Shown: positions 54,628 to 63,623, counted from the stretch's first letter. The stretch is 64,000 nt of DNA from a bacterium (GCA_016124195.1 WGOE01000003.1:186001-250000), one strand, 5' to 3'. The notes: generated by a model not told the origin, from the sequence alone. Program-made: numbers and translations.

Positions 54628-56250
54628 CTATTGCAGCACCTTGCCTTGCGGCCAGCTGAGCACGCTGTCCAGCCTGATCCTTTGGCTTGTCTTGGGGGCG
54701 AGGTCGAAATCCCAGGCAAGGATGCCGCGCTGGCCCTCGACATCCTGCACGGAGGGCGGCGGGTCGGCGGTGAAGGTGATCTTCAAAGCCTCCTGTTCGG
54801 AATAGGGCACCCGGTCGATCAGATGCACGGGCCAGGCCTCATCCGTGAGGTTTTCCACCTTCAGCACAGCCTTTTCTTCGAGCTGGGTCGAGGTGGTGAA
54901 GATGCCCCGGTCGCCCTGTGCGCGTTCGGGCATGTCGCGGGTCAGTTTCAAGCCTTCTATGGCGCCGAAACCCAGATCGACCTTGGCCCCGGGTGCAAGC
55001 AGGGCCAGATCCGTCATGCCCACCAGCGCGCCGTCGCGGGTCAGATAGGCGGTGCCGGGGAGCAAAACCTCTTTGCTGTCATTGGTCAGGGTGGCCAGAA
55101 GGAAGGCCGTCGCATCCAGACGCGGCACGGCCTCTGCCACGATCTTGGGCGTGAAGGTCAACCGATCCAGCGCAAGACGCAGGCTTTCGGTGCCGTTGGC
55201 CAGATCGACAGCACTGGGGTAATTGTAGATCACGGTGTCGCCCTGATAGGCCAGCGCGGCCGTCACGGGCGGGGCGGCCACCATCGGCGCCGGCAATGCT
55301 TCTTGCATGTCTTGCGCGGCAAGGCCTCTGGGCTGTTGCGGGTCGGTGATCTGCTTGAGGTCTGGGGAAAGCTGCGACGGGGCGGATTGATCCGAGGGGC
55401 GCGCGGTCGAAAGGGTCAGCGTCACGCCCGCCCAATCCTCGCCGCTGGATTGGCTGACCAGAATGCCACGATCCAGCGTCAGCCGGCCGGCCTTGCGGTC
55501 CAGCGCCACGTCATAGACCGGCGTCCACGCGGCATCGGGCACCATATGCGTCAGGATCAGGTGGCTGACGGCTGCGGTCGTCGTCACCGCGACCGAAAGC
55601 GAGACATAGTCGCCCGTGCTTTGCAACAGGGCATCCAGATCGGTCTGCGCCTTGTCCAGCGCCTCTTGCGCCTTGGCGACCTGATCCTTGTCGGCAGGCA
55701 GTTGCACTTCGGCGCCCTTGGCATCGGCGCTTGCCGTCCGGACCTTGCCCTGGATCATGTCGGCGATGGCGGCGAGGCTGTCAGCCGTTGCGGCCCCGGT
55801 GTCCGGCTTGAGCCCGGTCAGGAAGGTGATCTGGGCGCGGTCGGCCTCGGCTTCGGCGGAATGCTCGCCCAGATTGCGCCGCGCCTCGGCCAGGGCCAGT
55901 TTGGCCTTGTCCAAGGCGACTTTGGCCTTGGCGATGCTGGGGGAGTCGGTTGGCGCCTGATCGGGCGGCAGCGGATCGCTGCGCAGGGTGAAGGCGCCCA
56001 AGGTCACGTCATGCGCGTCAAGACGGATCGTCTCGGGCGCAAGCGCTGCGGGCAGGTCAGCGATCAGCAGGTCATGCGGTCCGGGGGCTGCCGCAAAGGT
56101 CACCTCGCGCGTCACCTGCGCGCCCTGCGGATAAAGCGTCACGGCGGTTACCTGACTGAAGGCGACAATCGTTTCTGCCCCGGCGGGTAGCGTCAAACCA
56201 GCGGCCAGACCTATGGCCAGACTAAGGGCCAGAACGGCAATGCGGCGCAT
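54628..56250 (-). CDS. DUF4139-domain exported protein (mucoidy-inhibitor MuiA-like)
   Basis: A 540-residue exported protein starting MRRIAVLALSLAIGLAAGLT at 56250, with GGAGG 5 nt upstream. After the signal peptide comes a DUF4140-type beta domain (VTLYPQGAQVTREVTFAAAP), a coiled-coil stretch of about 100 residues (KAKVALDKAKLALAEARRNL), and the DUF4139 beta-rich domain (HMVPDAAWTPVYDVALDRKA, SGEDWAGVTLTLSTARPSDQ, LIDRVPYSEQEALKITF). This is the standard MuiA-like architecture. The family's molecular role is unknown; one member was linked to mucoidy, hence the name. Confidence 0.88.
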   Translation of the reverse strand: MRRIAVLALSLAIGLAAGLTLPAGAETIVAFSQVTAVTLYPQGAQVTREVTFAAAPGPHDLLIADLPAALAPETIRLDAHDVTLGAFTLRSDPLPPDQAPTDSPSIAKAKVALDKAKLALAEARRNLGEHSAEAEADRAQITFLTGLKPDTGAATADSLAAIADMIQGKVRTASADAKGAEVQLPADKDQVAKAQEALDKAQTDLDALLQSTGDYVSLSVAVTTTAAVSHLILTHMVPDAAWTPVYDVALDRKAGRLTLDRGILVSQSSGEDWAGVTLTLSTARPSDQSAPSQLSPDLKQITDPQQPRGLAAQDMQEALPAPMVAAPPVTAALAYQGDTVIYNYPSAVDLANGTESLRLALDRLTFTPKIVAEAVPRLDATAFLLATLTNDSKEVLLPGTAYLTRDGALVGMTDLALLAPGAKVDLGFGAIEGLKLTRDMPERAQGDRGIFTTSTQLEEKAVLKVENLTDEAWPVHLIDRVPYSEQEALKITFTADPPPSVQDVEGQRGILAWDFDLAPKTSQRIRLDSVLSWPQGKVLQ

Positions 56251-56356
56251 GAAATCCTCCATCAATCCGCAAATCCTAGGCCGGGGCGGCGGATCCGGCA
56301 AGGCTCTTGCCCACCACCGGCGGACCTGAGAAGCTGCGCCAAAAGAGGAGATCCCG

Positions 56357-57697
56357 ATGTCTGCCAAAGCGCCCGAAGCCCTCAAATCGACCGAGGGCCT
56401 GCCCAAGGTTGTCCGCGCCAAGGGCAGCTATCTGTGGGACACGGCGGGCAAACAATATATCGACGGATCGGGCGGGCCTGCGGTCTATTGCCTCGGCCAT
56501 GCCCATGACGAGGTGAACGCGGCCGTGGCGGACCAGATGCAGGCCATCGCCCATGCCTACCGCTACAACTTTACCAGCGACGCGCTGGAAGAGCTGACCG
56601 AGATCATCCGTGCCCATGTGGGCGGCACCCTGCGCGAGATGGTCTTTGTCACATCCGGGTCCGAGGCAGTGGAAAGCTGCCTCAAGATCGCGCTGCAGTA
56701 CCACACCGCCAATGGCCAGAAATCGCGGCGCAAGTTCATCTCGCGCCAGCGGTCCTGGCATGGCAACACCCTGGGCGCGCTGGGGGTTTCGGGTTTTGCC
56801 GAACGGACGGCAGCCTATGAGGGCGCCTTCATCCCCTCGATCAAGCTGTCGCCCGCCAATGCCTATCGCCCGATCGCGGGCGCCACGGCCGAGACTGCTG
56901 GTGCCGCCTGCGCCGCCGAGCTTGAGGCGGCCATCCTGCGCGAAGGGGCGGAAAACATCACCGCCTTCATCTTTGAACCGGTGGTGGGGGCCGCGGGCGG
57001 CTGCGTGCCCGCGCCGGAAGGCTATGCCAAACGCGTGCGCGAGATCTGCACCCGACATGGCGTGTTGATGATCGCGGACGAGGTGATGTGTGGCGCCGGA
57101 CGCACCGGCACCTGGCGCGCGCTGGAACGCGATGGCGTCGAACCTGACCTGATGTCGGTCGCCAAGGGCCTGGCCGCGGGCTACGTGCCGTTGGGCGTGG
57201 CGATCTGCACTTCGGCCGTCTGGCAGGTGATCCGGGCCAAGGACGGCGCCTTTGGCACCGGCCACACCTTTTCCGGTCATACCGCCGGCTGCGCGGCCGG
57301 GGTCGCGGTGCAGAAGATCATCGCCCGCGACGGACTTCTGGCGCGGGTCAAGGCGAACGAGGCGCGGCTGAAAGGCTGGCTGTCGGATGCCTTGTCGGGG
57401 GTCGAGGCTGTGGGCGACATCCGCGGTCGCGGCCATTTCATCTGCACCGAACTGGTGGCCGACCGGGAATCGAAACGCCCCTTCGAAGCCCATCGCAAAC
57501 TGTTCCTCAAGATCCGCGCGCAGGCCATGCAGAACGGTTTGATCTGCTATCCGGTCGGCGGCAATGTGGACGGCGTGCAGGGCGACATCGTCATCCTCGC
57601 CCCGCCCTACAATTGCACCGATGCCGAACTGACCGAGATCGTCGAGAAATGCGCCACCTCGATTCGGCAGGTCCTGACGGCCGAGGGCCTGGCCTGA
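56357..57697 (+). CDS. Class III aminotransferase (PLP-dependent)
   Basis: Fold-type I aminotransferase of the omega-amino-acid/class III group, 446 residues. The PLP lysine is Lys270 in DLMSVAKGLAAGYVPLG. The aspartate that pairs with the pyridine nitrogen is in MIADEVMCGAGRTG (about 241), and the phosphate-cup motif is in VTSGSEAVESCLK (residues 99-110). The start follows GAGGAG by 6 nt. Substrates of this group include beta-alanine, GABA, taurine and diamines; its sequence does not settle which. No transporter or dehydrogenase is adjacent. Confidence 0.9.
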   Translation: MSAKAPEALKSTEGLPKVVRAKGSYLWDTAGKQYIDGSGGPAVYCLGHAHDEVNAAVADQMQAIAHAYRYNFTSDALEELTEIIRAHVGGTLREMVFVTSGSEAVESCLKIALQYHTANGQKSRRKFISRQRSWHGNTLGALGVSGFAERTAAYEGAFIPSIKLSPANAYRPIAGATAETAGAACAAELEAAILREGAENITAFIFEPVVGAAGGCVPAPEGYAKRVREICTRHGVLMIADEVMCGAGRTGTWRALERDGVEPDLMSVAKGLAAGYVPLGVAICTSAVWQVIRAKDGAFGTGHTFSGHTAGCAAGVAVQKIIARDGLLARVKANEARLKGWLSDALSGVEAVGDIRGRGHFICTELVADRESKRPFEAHRKLFLKIRAQAMQNGLICYPVGGNVDGVQGDIVILAPPYNCTDAELTEIVEKCATSIRQVLTAEGLA

Positions 57698-57701
57698 AGG
57701 G

Positions 57702-57932
57702 TCAGCCGAACTGCGCCAGATGCAGGCGGCGGGTGTGATCCAGGGCCAGCAATTGCAGCGGGACCTGGGCGAACTCGTGGCCGGGCGCACCAAAGCTGCG
57801 CGGGCAGGGTGCCGGGGCGGCCGGTGCCACAGCCAACGCGGCGGTCAGCACGGCAAGCCGGCGCTCTGTCCGCGCCTTCAGCGCGATCAGGCGGTTGCGG
57901 CGGGCGATCTCGGTCAGAGACATGCGTTGCAT
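57702..57932 (-). CDS. Small basic hypothetical protein (76 aa)
   Basis: A 76-residue frame from the ATG at 57930-57932, with AAAGGA 8 nt upstream. It begins MQRMSLTEIARRNRLIALKA with a positively charged amphipathic helix, followed by a short hydrophobic Ala/Val-rich segment (RLAVLTAALAVAPAAPAPCP) and a tail ending RRLHLAQFG. The helix may be membrane-associated. It is convergent with the aminotransferase gene (4 bp between stops). I do not recognise it; the good ribosome-binding site is the main support. Confidence 0.5.
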   Translation of the reverse strand: MQRMSLTEIARRNRLIALKARTERRLAVLTAALAVAPAAPAPCPRSFGAPGHEFAQVPLQLLALDHTRRLHLAQFG

Positions 57933-58029
57933 CCGGATAATCCTTTCCTGCTGCCGGCCTTCTGCCGGGTTGCGATATTTCTGGAAATTGTTGTGGTTTG
58001 TCAGAAGCTTGGTCCGCCGGTCCGGCCGG

Positions 58030-58203
58030 TCAGGCGGCACGACCGTAAAGCTCGGTCCGAAACAGCCGGGCCAGTTCTTCACGGCTGAGGCGGGCCGGCG
58101 GTTCGGCGCATTCTGTCGCCAGGAGGTCCTCGAGGCGGTCACAGCGGGCCTTGGTCAGCAGGCCACAACCAAGACGAGTCATTGCCATCAGCATCTTGTT
58201 CAC
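58030..58203 (-). CDS. Small hypothetical protein (57 aa)
   Basis: A 57-residue frame starting with GTG at 58203 (AAGGA 4 nt upstream) or ATG at 58194. It has two Cys in the first half (RLGCGLLTKARCDRLEDLLA) and a helical tail (RLSREELARLFRTELYG). The same strand carries the 76-residue frame 97 nt downstream, so the two may form a small transcript. No family is recognised. Confidence 0.45.
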   Translation of the reverse strand: MNKMLMAMTRLGCGLLTKARCDRLEDLLATECAEPPARLSREELARLFRTELYGRAA

Positions 58204-58411
58204 CCTGTCCTTCGCCCGCCACACAGCAACAACGTCGGAGAGTTCGACAAAGTTTCAACCAATTCAAAACAAATTCTAGGTATAAGCGAGCGTGGCGCAG
58301 CGCCGGGGTTTTGCGGATCTTCGCCGACCCCCGGCAGGCTCACCGAAGGGTGACATCCAATTTCCACAGACCAACCGTATCATCGCCACAACCAATAATC
58401 GGAGCAGTTCC

Positions 58412-58876
58412 ATGACCCACGTCCTCAGCAGTTTCCTGATCAGCGCCATCGCGTTCCTGTTTTTCTTCGTGGCTCCGGCGATGGCCGTGGGCACCAGCGA
58501 CGGGTCCAGCGCGCAAAGCACCACGGTGAATGCCTATGACGAGGCCAAGGCGATGGTGGACGAGGGCAATTTCGCCGCCGCCCTGCCCAAACTGGTTTCG
58601 CTGACCAAGACCGATCCGCAGAATGCGGACGCCTGGAACCTTCTGGGCTTCACCTATCGCAAGCTGGGCCAGATGGAGGACAGCTCCAAGGCCTATCTCA
58701 CCGTGCTGTCGATCAACCCCAATCATCTGGGCGCGCTGGAATATCAGGGCGAACTGTTCATTTCGACCGGCAAGATCGAAGAGGCCAAGGCCAATCTGGC
58801 GAAGCTGAAAACCCTGTGCGGGACCTGCGAACAGGCCGAGGATCTGGAAAAGGCGCTGAAGTCAGCCGGCGCCTAA
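58412..58876 (+). CDS. Exported TPR-repeat protein
   Basis: A 154-residue protein with a signal peptide or membrane anchor (VLSSFLISAIAFLFFFVAPAMA), then two to three tetratricopeptide repeats: YDEAKAMVDEGNFAAALPKL, ADAWNLLGFTYRKLGQMEDS and GALEYQGELFISTGKIEEAK. It ends with a Cys-x-x-Cys (LCGTCEQAEDLEKAL). TPR proteins mediate protein contacts; here probably in the periplasm. GGAG lies 7 nt before the ATG. The last four bases overlap the convergent MoaD-like gene. Confidence 0.85.
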   Translation: MTHVLSSFLISAIAFLFFFVAPAMAVGTSDGSSAQSTTVNAYDEAKAMVDEGNFAAALPKLVSLTKTDPQNADAWNLLGFTYRKLGQMEDSSKAYLTVLSINPNHLGALEYQGELFISTGKIEEAKANLAKLKTLCGTCEQAEDLEKALKSAGA

Positions 58877-59118
58877 CCGCCCTGCATATAGGGCATCAGC
58901 ACGACCTCTTGCCCCGGCTTGATTTCCTGAAACCAGGCCTCGCGGTAGATGACACCGTCCAAAGACATGGACACCCCGCGCCGGATCTGCGGCGCGAGGC
59001 CGGGGTAGAGTTCCGACAGCCGGTCGAGAACCTCCTTGAAGGTCGCGGCCTCGACCTCGACCTCGGCTTGCCCGTCGGTCCAGTGCCGCAAGGTGCCCCA
59101 AAGTTTGACCTTGACCAT
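58873..59118 (-). CDS. MoaD/ThiS-family sulfur-carrier protein
   Basis: Beta-grasp protein of 81 residues, opening MVKVKLWGTLRHWTDGQAEV and ending in MQGG, the double-glycine tail that is adenylated and thiocarboxylated in MoaD and ThiS. The middle (VLDRLSELYPGLAPQIRRGV, LDGVIYREAW) fits the fold. It follows the molybdenum hydroxylase large-subunit gene after 58 bp on the same strand, so it probably serves molybdopterin synthesis or modification for that enzyme. No moaE is seen beside it, so a partner must lie elsewhere. Confidence 0.85.
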   Translation of the reverse strand: MVKVKLWGTLRHWTDGQAEVEVEAATFKEVLDRLSELYPGLAPQIRRGVSMSLDGVIYREAWFQEIKPGQEVVLMPYMQGG

Positions 59119-59140
59119 GCTGCCCCTTTCCGGCGCGTCG

Positions 59141-59169
59141 GGGGCAGGCCCGGGGTCCGGACCTGCCCC
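59141..59169. other. GC-rich hairpin between the hydroxylase and MoaD genes
   Basis: GGGGCAGG (59141-59148) pairs with CCTGCCCC (59162-59169), with GGTCCGGACC-like self-complementarity in the loop. There is no T-run on either strand. In the polycistronic message it might stabilise or separate the two coding parts. Confidence 0.4.
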
Positions 59170-59176
59170 GCAGGCA

Positions 59177-61411
59177 TCAGCCCTTCAGCGCCTTGAGAAT
59201 GCGCGGCGGCGACATCGGCAGTTCGGTCAGGCGCACGCCGGCCGCCCGGCTGACCGCATTGGCGATGGCGGCCAGCGGCGGCACGATCGGCGTCTCGCCC
59301 ACGCCGCGCACGCCGTAGGGGTGGCCCGGGTTGGGGATTTCCAGAATCACCGTCTCGATGTTGGGCAGGTCGCTCGCCACCGGGATGCGGTAATCAAGGA
59401 AGCCAGGGTTCTGCAGCCGCCCATCGGCACCGTAGATATATTCCTCGTTCAGCGCCCAGCCGATGCCCTGCACGGCGCCGCCCTGCATCTGGCCTTCGAC
59501 ATAGTCGGGATGCACCGCTTTGCCGGCATCCTGGAACACGGTATAGCGCAGCACCTTCGTCGCGCCGGTCTCGGGGTCAACCTCGACATCGACGAGGTGG
59601 ACGCCAAAGCTGACGCCCGCGCCATCGACGTTGACCTCATAATGGCCGGCGATAGGCCCGCCAGTCTGGGGCGAGGTCGCGGCGATCTCGGCCAGCGTCA
59701 GGGGCGGGAACTTGCCGGCGTTCGGGCCGGCGGGCACGGCCGCGCCATCGACCCAATCGACCGCCTCTTCGTCGATGCCCCAGAACCTGGCCGCGCGCGC
59801 CTTCATCTTGGCAATCGCATCGCGGGCGGCCTTGATCGTGGCCAGACCGACCGAGAAGGTCACCCGGCTGCCATCCGTCACGTCGTTATAGCCCAGCGAG
59901 TTCGTGTCGGCGACGATGGTGCGGATGTTCTCGTAGGGAATCCCCAGCTCTTCCGCCGCCATCAGGCTGATCGAGGCGCGCGAGCCGCCGATATCGGGGT
60001 TGCCCTCGGTCACGCCCACCGTGCCATCGGTGTTGATGTTGAGCGACACGCAGGTGTTGCCGCCAAAGTTGAACCAGAAGCCGCAGGACAGGCCGCGCCC
60101 CTGATTGGGCCCTAGGGGGGCGGTGTAATGCGGATGCGCCTTGGCGGCCTCAAGCGTCGCCTCAAGCCCGATTTCGTTGAAGGTCGGGCCATAGGAGGAC
60201 AGCGTGCCCTTGTGTGCTGCGTTCTTCAGCCGCACGGCAAGCGGGTCAAGTCCCAGCTTCTGGCACAACTCGTCCACCACGCTTTCGACGGCGTAGATGG
60301 CTTGCGGGGCGCCGGGGGCGCGGTAGGCGGCCTCTTTCGGGCGGTTGGTCAGGGCATTCCAGCCATAGGTGCGCACGGCCTCAACGTCATAGGCGGCAAA
60401 GGCGGCCTGAGCGCCCATGTCGCAGGTCCCGCAGGGGAAGGCCCCGCCAGAATACCGCAGGTTCGCCTCGCCGGCGGTGATGCGGCCGTCCTTGGTCATG
60501 CCGATCCGCACATCCATCGAGGACGAAACGGTGGGGCCGGTCGCCTTGAACACCTCGTCCCGGGTCATCACGATCTTGACCGGGCGGCCGGATTTCTTGG
60601 ACAGCGCCAGGGCCACGGGTTCGATGAAGACCGTGGTCTTGCCGCCGAAACCGCCGCCGATCTCGGACGGGGTGACGCGCAGCTGGCTCGCCTCCATCCC
60701 GATGATCGCCGAACACAGGGTGCGGACGAAGAACTGGCCCTGCGTGCAGCACCAGAGATCCGCCTTGCCATCGGCGGTGAAGGACGCAAGGCAGGCATGC
60801 GGCTCGATATAGCCCTGGTGGGTGGCTGCGGTCTTGAAGGACCGCTCGATCACCAGGTCGGCCTTGGCAAAGCCGGCGTCCAGATCGCCATGGCCGAATT
60901 CGCAGGCGTTCGTGACGTTTTCCGACATGCCGGCGGGGACGTTTTCCAAGGCGCGGCCGGCCTGGACGATGGGCGCGCCGGGTTTGACGGCGGCATCCAC
61001 GTCGGTGACATGAGGCAGGACCTCATAGACCACCTTGATCGCCTTGAGCGCGGCCTTGGCGATGGCGGGCGAGGTCGCGGCGACAGCGGCGACGGCGTGG
61101 CCATCGTACAGGGCCTTGTCGCGCGCCATGCAGTTTTCCTGCACATCGCGCAGGAAATTATCCTCTTGAGGCGTGAAATCGACGCCAGTGACCACGGCGC
61201 GCACGCCGGCAATCGCCTCTGCTGCCGAAGTGTCGATTGACACGATCCGCGCATGGGCGTGCGGCGAGCGCAGGATCGCCCCGGTCAGCATGCCGGGTGC
61301 CGTCATATCGGCGCCGTACTGCGCGCGGCCGGTGACCTTGTCCACGCCGTCCGGGCGGTTCGGCCTTGTGCCGACCTGGCGGAATTCGCGCTTTGCCTGA
61401 TCCAGGGCCAT
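59177..61411 (-). CDS. Xanthine-dehydrogenase-family molybdopterin-binding large subunit
   Basis: Catalytic (L) subunit of a molybdenum hydroxylase, 744 residues. The ATG at 61411 (GAGGA 8 nt upstream) is chosen over the GTG at 61420, which overlaps the small-subunit stop. The family motifs run from RPDGVDKVTGRAQYGADM through GGGFGGKTTVFIEPVALAL, the active-site loop AAYRAPGAPQAIYAVESVVD and GGSRASISLMAAEELG to the catalytic glutamate in YGVRGVGETPIVPPLAAIAN. The loop is not VAYRCSFR, so this is not a form I CO dehydrogenase. It resembles less-studied CoxL-like or aldehyde/aromatic hydroxylases, so the substrate is unknown. Order M-S-L, then MoaD. Confidence 0.92.
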   Translation of the reverse strand: MALDQAKREFRQVGTRPNRPDGVDKVTGRAQYGADMTAPGMLTGAILRSPHAHARIVSIDTSAAEAIAGVRAVVTGVDFTPQEDNFLRDVQENCMARDKALYDGHAVAAVAATSPAIAKAALKAIKVVYEVLPHVTDVDAAVKPGAPIVQAGRALENVPAGMSENVTNACEFGHGDLDAGFAKADLVIERSFKTAATHQGYIEPHACLASFTADGKADLWCCTQGQFFVRTLCSAIIGMEASQLRVTPSEIGGGFGGKTTVFIEPVALALSKKSGRPVKIVMTRDEVFKATGPTVSSSMDVRIGMTKDGRITAGEANLRYSGGAFPCGTCDMGAQAAFAAYDVEAVRTYGWNALTNRPKEAAYRAPGAPQAIYAVESVVDELCQKLGLDPLAVRLKNAAHKGTLSSYGPTFNEIGLEATLEAAKAHPHYTAPLGPNQGRGLSCGFWFNFGGNTCVSLNINTDGTVGVTEGNPDIGGSRASISLMAAEELGIPYENIRTIVADTNSLGYNDVTDGSRVTFSVGLATIKAARDAIAKMKARAARFWGIDEEAVDWVDGAAVPAGPNAGKFPPLTLAEIAATSPQTGGPIAGHYEVNVDGAGVSFGVHLVDVEVDPETGATKVLRYTVFQDAGKAVHPDYVEGQMQGGAVQGIGWALNEEYIYGADGRLQNPGFLDYRIPVASDLPNIETVILEIPNPGHPYGVRGVGETPIVPPLAAIANAVSRAAGVRLTELPMSPPRILKALKG

Positions 61412-61412
61412 G

Positions 61413-61889
61413 TTACGCACTCCTCATTTCAGCGGCGGCCACCTGAACGGCGGCGATGATCTTGTCGTATCCGGTGCAGCGGCACAGGTTGCCGGCCAGC
61501 CAGTAGCGCACCTCTTCATCGGTGGGGCTGGGATTTTTCTCCAAGAGGGCCTTGGCCGCCACCAGAATCCCGGGCGTGCAGACGCCGCATTGGAAGGCCG
61601 CGCCGTCGATGAAGGCTCGCTGCAGCGGGTGAAGCTGGTCGCCTTCGGCCATGCCTTCGATGGTGGTGATCTCGGCCCGCTGCGCCTCGGCCCCGAGGAC
61701 CAGACAGGAACAGACCAGACGGCCATTGAGCGTCACCGAACAGGCGCCGCAGTCGCCGGTGCCGCAACCCTCTTTCGCGCCGGTCAGGTGCAGGCGGTTG
61801 CGCAGAACGTCCAGCAGGGGCTCGTCCGGGTCACAGATGAACTCGACCGGATCGCCGTTGATGGTGGTAGAGATGTGAAGGCTTTTCAT
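61413..61889 (-). CDS. 2Fe-2S-binding small subunit of the molybdenum hydroxylase
   Basis: Electron-transfer (S) subunit with two 2Fe-2S clusters, 158 residues. The plant-ferredoxin-type cluster is in KEGCGTGDCGACSVTLNGRL, with its fourth Cys in VCSCLV. The second is in FQCGVCTPGILVAAKALLEK and LAGNLCRCTGYDKIIAAV. It passes electrons from the molybdenum site to the FAD subunit. Start and stop overlap or nearly touch both neighbours (ATGA with the FAD gene), so the three subunits are translated in step. Confidence 0.95.
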   Translation of the reverse strand: MKSLHISTTINGDPVEFICDPDEPLLDVLRNRLHLTGAKEGCGTGDCGACSVTLNGRLVCSCLVLGAEAQRAEITTIEGMAEGDQLHPLQRAFIDGAAFQCGVCTPGILVAAKALLEKNPSPTDEEVRYWLAGNLCRCTGYDKIIAAVQVAAAEMRSA

Positions 61890-62767
61890 TTCGATGCTCC
61901 GGCATTGGCCGAGCCTTGGGCGCGGTCATAGGCGATTTTTGCGGCACGGCGGGCCAGAACGCCCGCGGTGGAGGTGCGGAAGGCGATGGTGCCGCGCTTG
62001 TCGTCGATCGGGTTGCAGGCGGCCTCGCAGGCCTGGGCGAGCGCGGACAGCGCCGCATCCTCAAGCTTGGTGCCGATGATGGCCTTGGCCGCGGCCTCGA
62101 CCAGCACGACCTTCGGGGCGACCGCGCCCAGGGCCACGCGGGCCGCGGTGACGGTGCCCGTAGCATCCAGCGTCAGGTTGACGGCGGCCGAGGCGACGGC
62201 GATGTCCATCTCGGTCCGCGGGATGAAGCGCAGATAGGCGTCGCCAGACCGCGCCGGACGCGCCGGCAGCAGGATCGAGGTGACGATCTGCGCCTTGTTC
62301 AGCGTGGTCTTGCCCGGGCCGGCAGGAATATCCAGCACCGGCACATCATGGGTGCCATCCGGGCCCGCCACACGCACCACGGCATCGGCCGCGACCAGCG
62401 CCGGCACCGAATCCGCGGCCGGAGAACCGTTGCACAGGTTGCCCGCTATCGTGCTGCGACCCTGAACCTGGGTCGATCCGATCAGGCCGGCCGCCTCGAT
62501 CACGCCGGGCCATTGCTGGCAGACGCCGGCATGTTCGCGCAGTTCGGCATTGGCGACAGCCGCGCCGATGCGAAAGCCGCCGGCTTCGGGAACGATGTCA
62601 CGGATGCCGGGGATGTGCTTGATGTCCACCACCAGATCGACGGTCAGATTTCCCGCCTTCATCTGCACCAAGAGGTCGGTGCCCCCCGCCAGAACCCGGG
62701 ATTTTCCCGGCTCTTCGGCCAAGGCCATCGCCGCGGCCGAGGCGCTTTGCGCTGTCATGTATCTCAT
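61886..62767 (-). CDS. FAD-binding medium subunit of the molybdenum hydroxylase
   Basis: FAD (M) subunit, 293 residues. The CoxM-type FAD-binding motif is in KSRVLAGGTDLLVQMKAGNL and the second in STIAGNLCNGSPAADSVPAL. The carboxy-terminal CO_deh_flav_C domain starts about residue 165 (DAYLRFIPRTEMDIAVASAA). It is the first gene of the M-S-L-moaD group. The ATG at 62767 has AGG 7 nt upstream; a second ATG three codons later is possible. It hands electrons to an acceptor that the sequence does not show. Confidence 0.92.
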   Translation of the reverse strand: MRYMTAQSASAAAMALAEEPGKSRVLAGGTDLLVQMKAGNLTVDLVVDIKHIPGIRDIVPEAGGFRIGAAVANAELREHAGVCQQWPGVIEAAGLIGSTQVQGRSTIAGNLCNGSPAADSVPALVAADAVVRVAGPDGTHDVPVLDIPAGPGKTTLNKAQIVTSILLPARPARSGDAYLRFIPRTEMDIAVASAAVNLTLDATGTVTAARVALGAVAPKVVLVEAAAKAIIGTKLEDAALSALAQACEAACNPIDDKRGTIAFRTSTAGVLARRAAKIAYDRAQGSANAGASK

Positions 62768-62921
62768 GGTCTGACCTGTCCATCGCCAAATGCTATCGGT
62801 CGGCCCCGTGCAGGCACGCGGGCCGACCCTACGGCGCTACGTTATGCGGCAAGGCAGGGCAGGTTCAAGCGATGCTTGCGCAAACAGACCCGGGATATTT
62901 GACCAACCCGTCAAAACCGTC

Positions 62922-63599
62922 TCAGTTCATCACCATCAGCGGCTTGCCACGATAATCCGCCGGGAACAGCGATTTGAGGTGGTCGATCTTGGGCAGATCG
63001 TTGACGACGATGTAGCCATCGGTCGGATTCCGGGCGAGGAAATCCTGATGGTAATCCTCGGCCCGGTAGAAATGCGCGCCGGGCTCGATCCTGGTCACGA
63101 TGGCACCGTCGAAAAGGTGCGCCTGTCCCAGTTGCGCGATATAGGCCGCGGCGACCCTGGCCTGTTCGGCATTGGTCGGAAAGACGGCAGAACGGTACTG
63201 CGTGCCCTCGTCCGGGCCCTGGCGGTTCAGTTGGGTCGGATCATGCGCCACCGAGAAATAGATCTGCAACAGATGGCCATAGCTGATCTTCTGCGGGTCA
63301 AAGACAACCTTCACAGACTCGGCCAGACCGGTCGTGCCCGAACTGACGCCTTCGTAGCTGACATTGTCCACCTTGCCCCCGGCATAGCCCGAGGTGGCAG
63401 AGGTCACGCCCTTGACGTGGGAAAACACGCCCTGGATCCCCCAGAAACATCCGCCGGCAAAGATTGCGGTCTCGGCGCCCGCGCCAGGGGCTTCATCGAC
63501 AGCGGGGGCAGGCAGCGGGATGCCTTCCTGCGCAAAGCCGGCATGGGCGGAAACCACGGCAGCGGCGGCAAGAAACAGGCGAAGCGATATGCGGGTCAT
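62922..63599 (-). CDS. msrA: Exported peptide-methionine (S)-S-oxide reductase MsrA
   Basis: Reduces the S-epimer of methionine sulfoxide in proteins. The 225-residue product has a signal peptide (RLFLAAAAVVSAHAGFAQ), so it acts in the periplasm, unlike cytoplasmic MsrA. The catalytic cysteine is in AIFAGGCFWGIQGVF; the rest is typical (VTSATSGYAGGKV, HDPTQLNRQGPDEGTQYRSA, FYRAEDYHQDFLARNP). Only one cysteine is evident in the mature part, so the usual resolving cysteines are missing and another thiol protein may be needed. AAGGA lies 7 nt before the start. It follows msrB by 24 nt on the same strand. Confidence 0.93.
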   Translation of the reverse strand: MTRISLRLFLAAAAVVSAHAGFAQEGIPLPAPAVDEAPGAGAETAIFAGGCFWGIQGVFSHVKGVTSATSGYAGGKVDNVSYEGVSSGTTGLAESVKVVFDPQKISYGHLLQIYFSVAHDPTQLNRQGPDEGTQYRSAVFPTNAEQARVAAAYIAQLGQAHLFDGAIVTRIEPGAHFYRAEDYHQDFLARNPTDGYIVVNDLPKIDHLKSLFPADYRGKPLMVMN

Positions 63600-63623
63600 C
63601 TGATGTCCTTTCTGAGGGCAGGG

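Noticed and set aside
56276-57793. 505-codon minus-strand frame opposite the class III aminotransferase
   Set aside because: Antisense shadow; the aminotransferase on the plus strand has all catalytic motifs.
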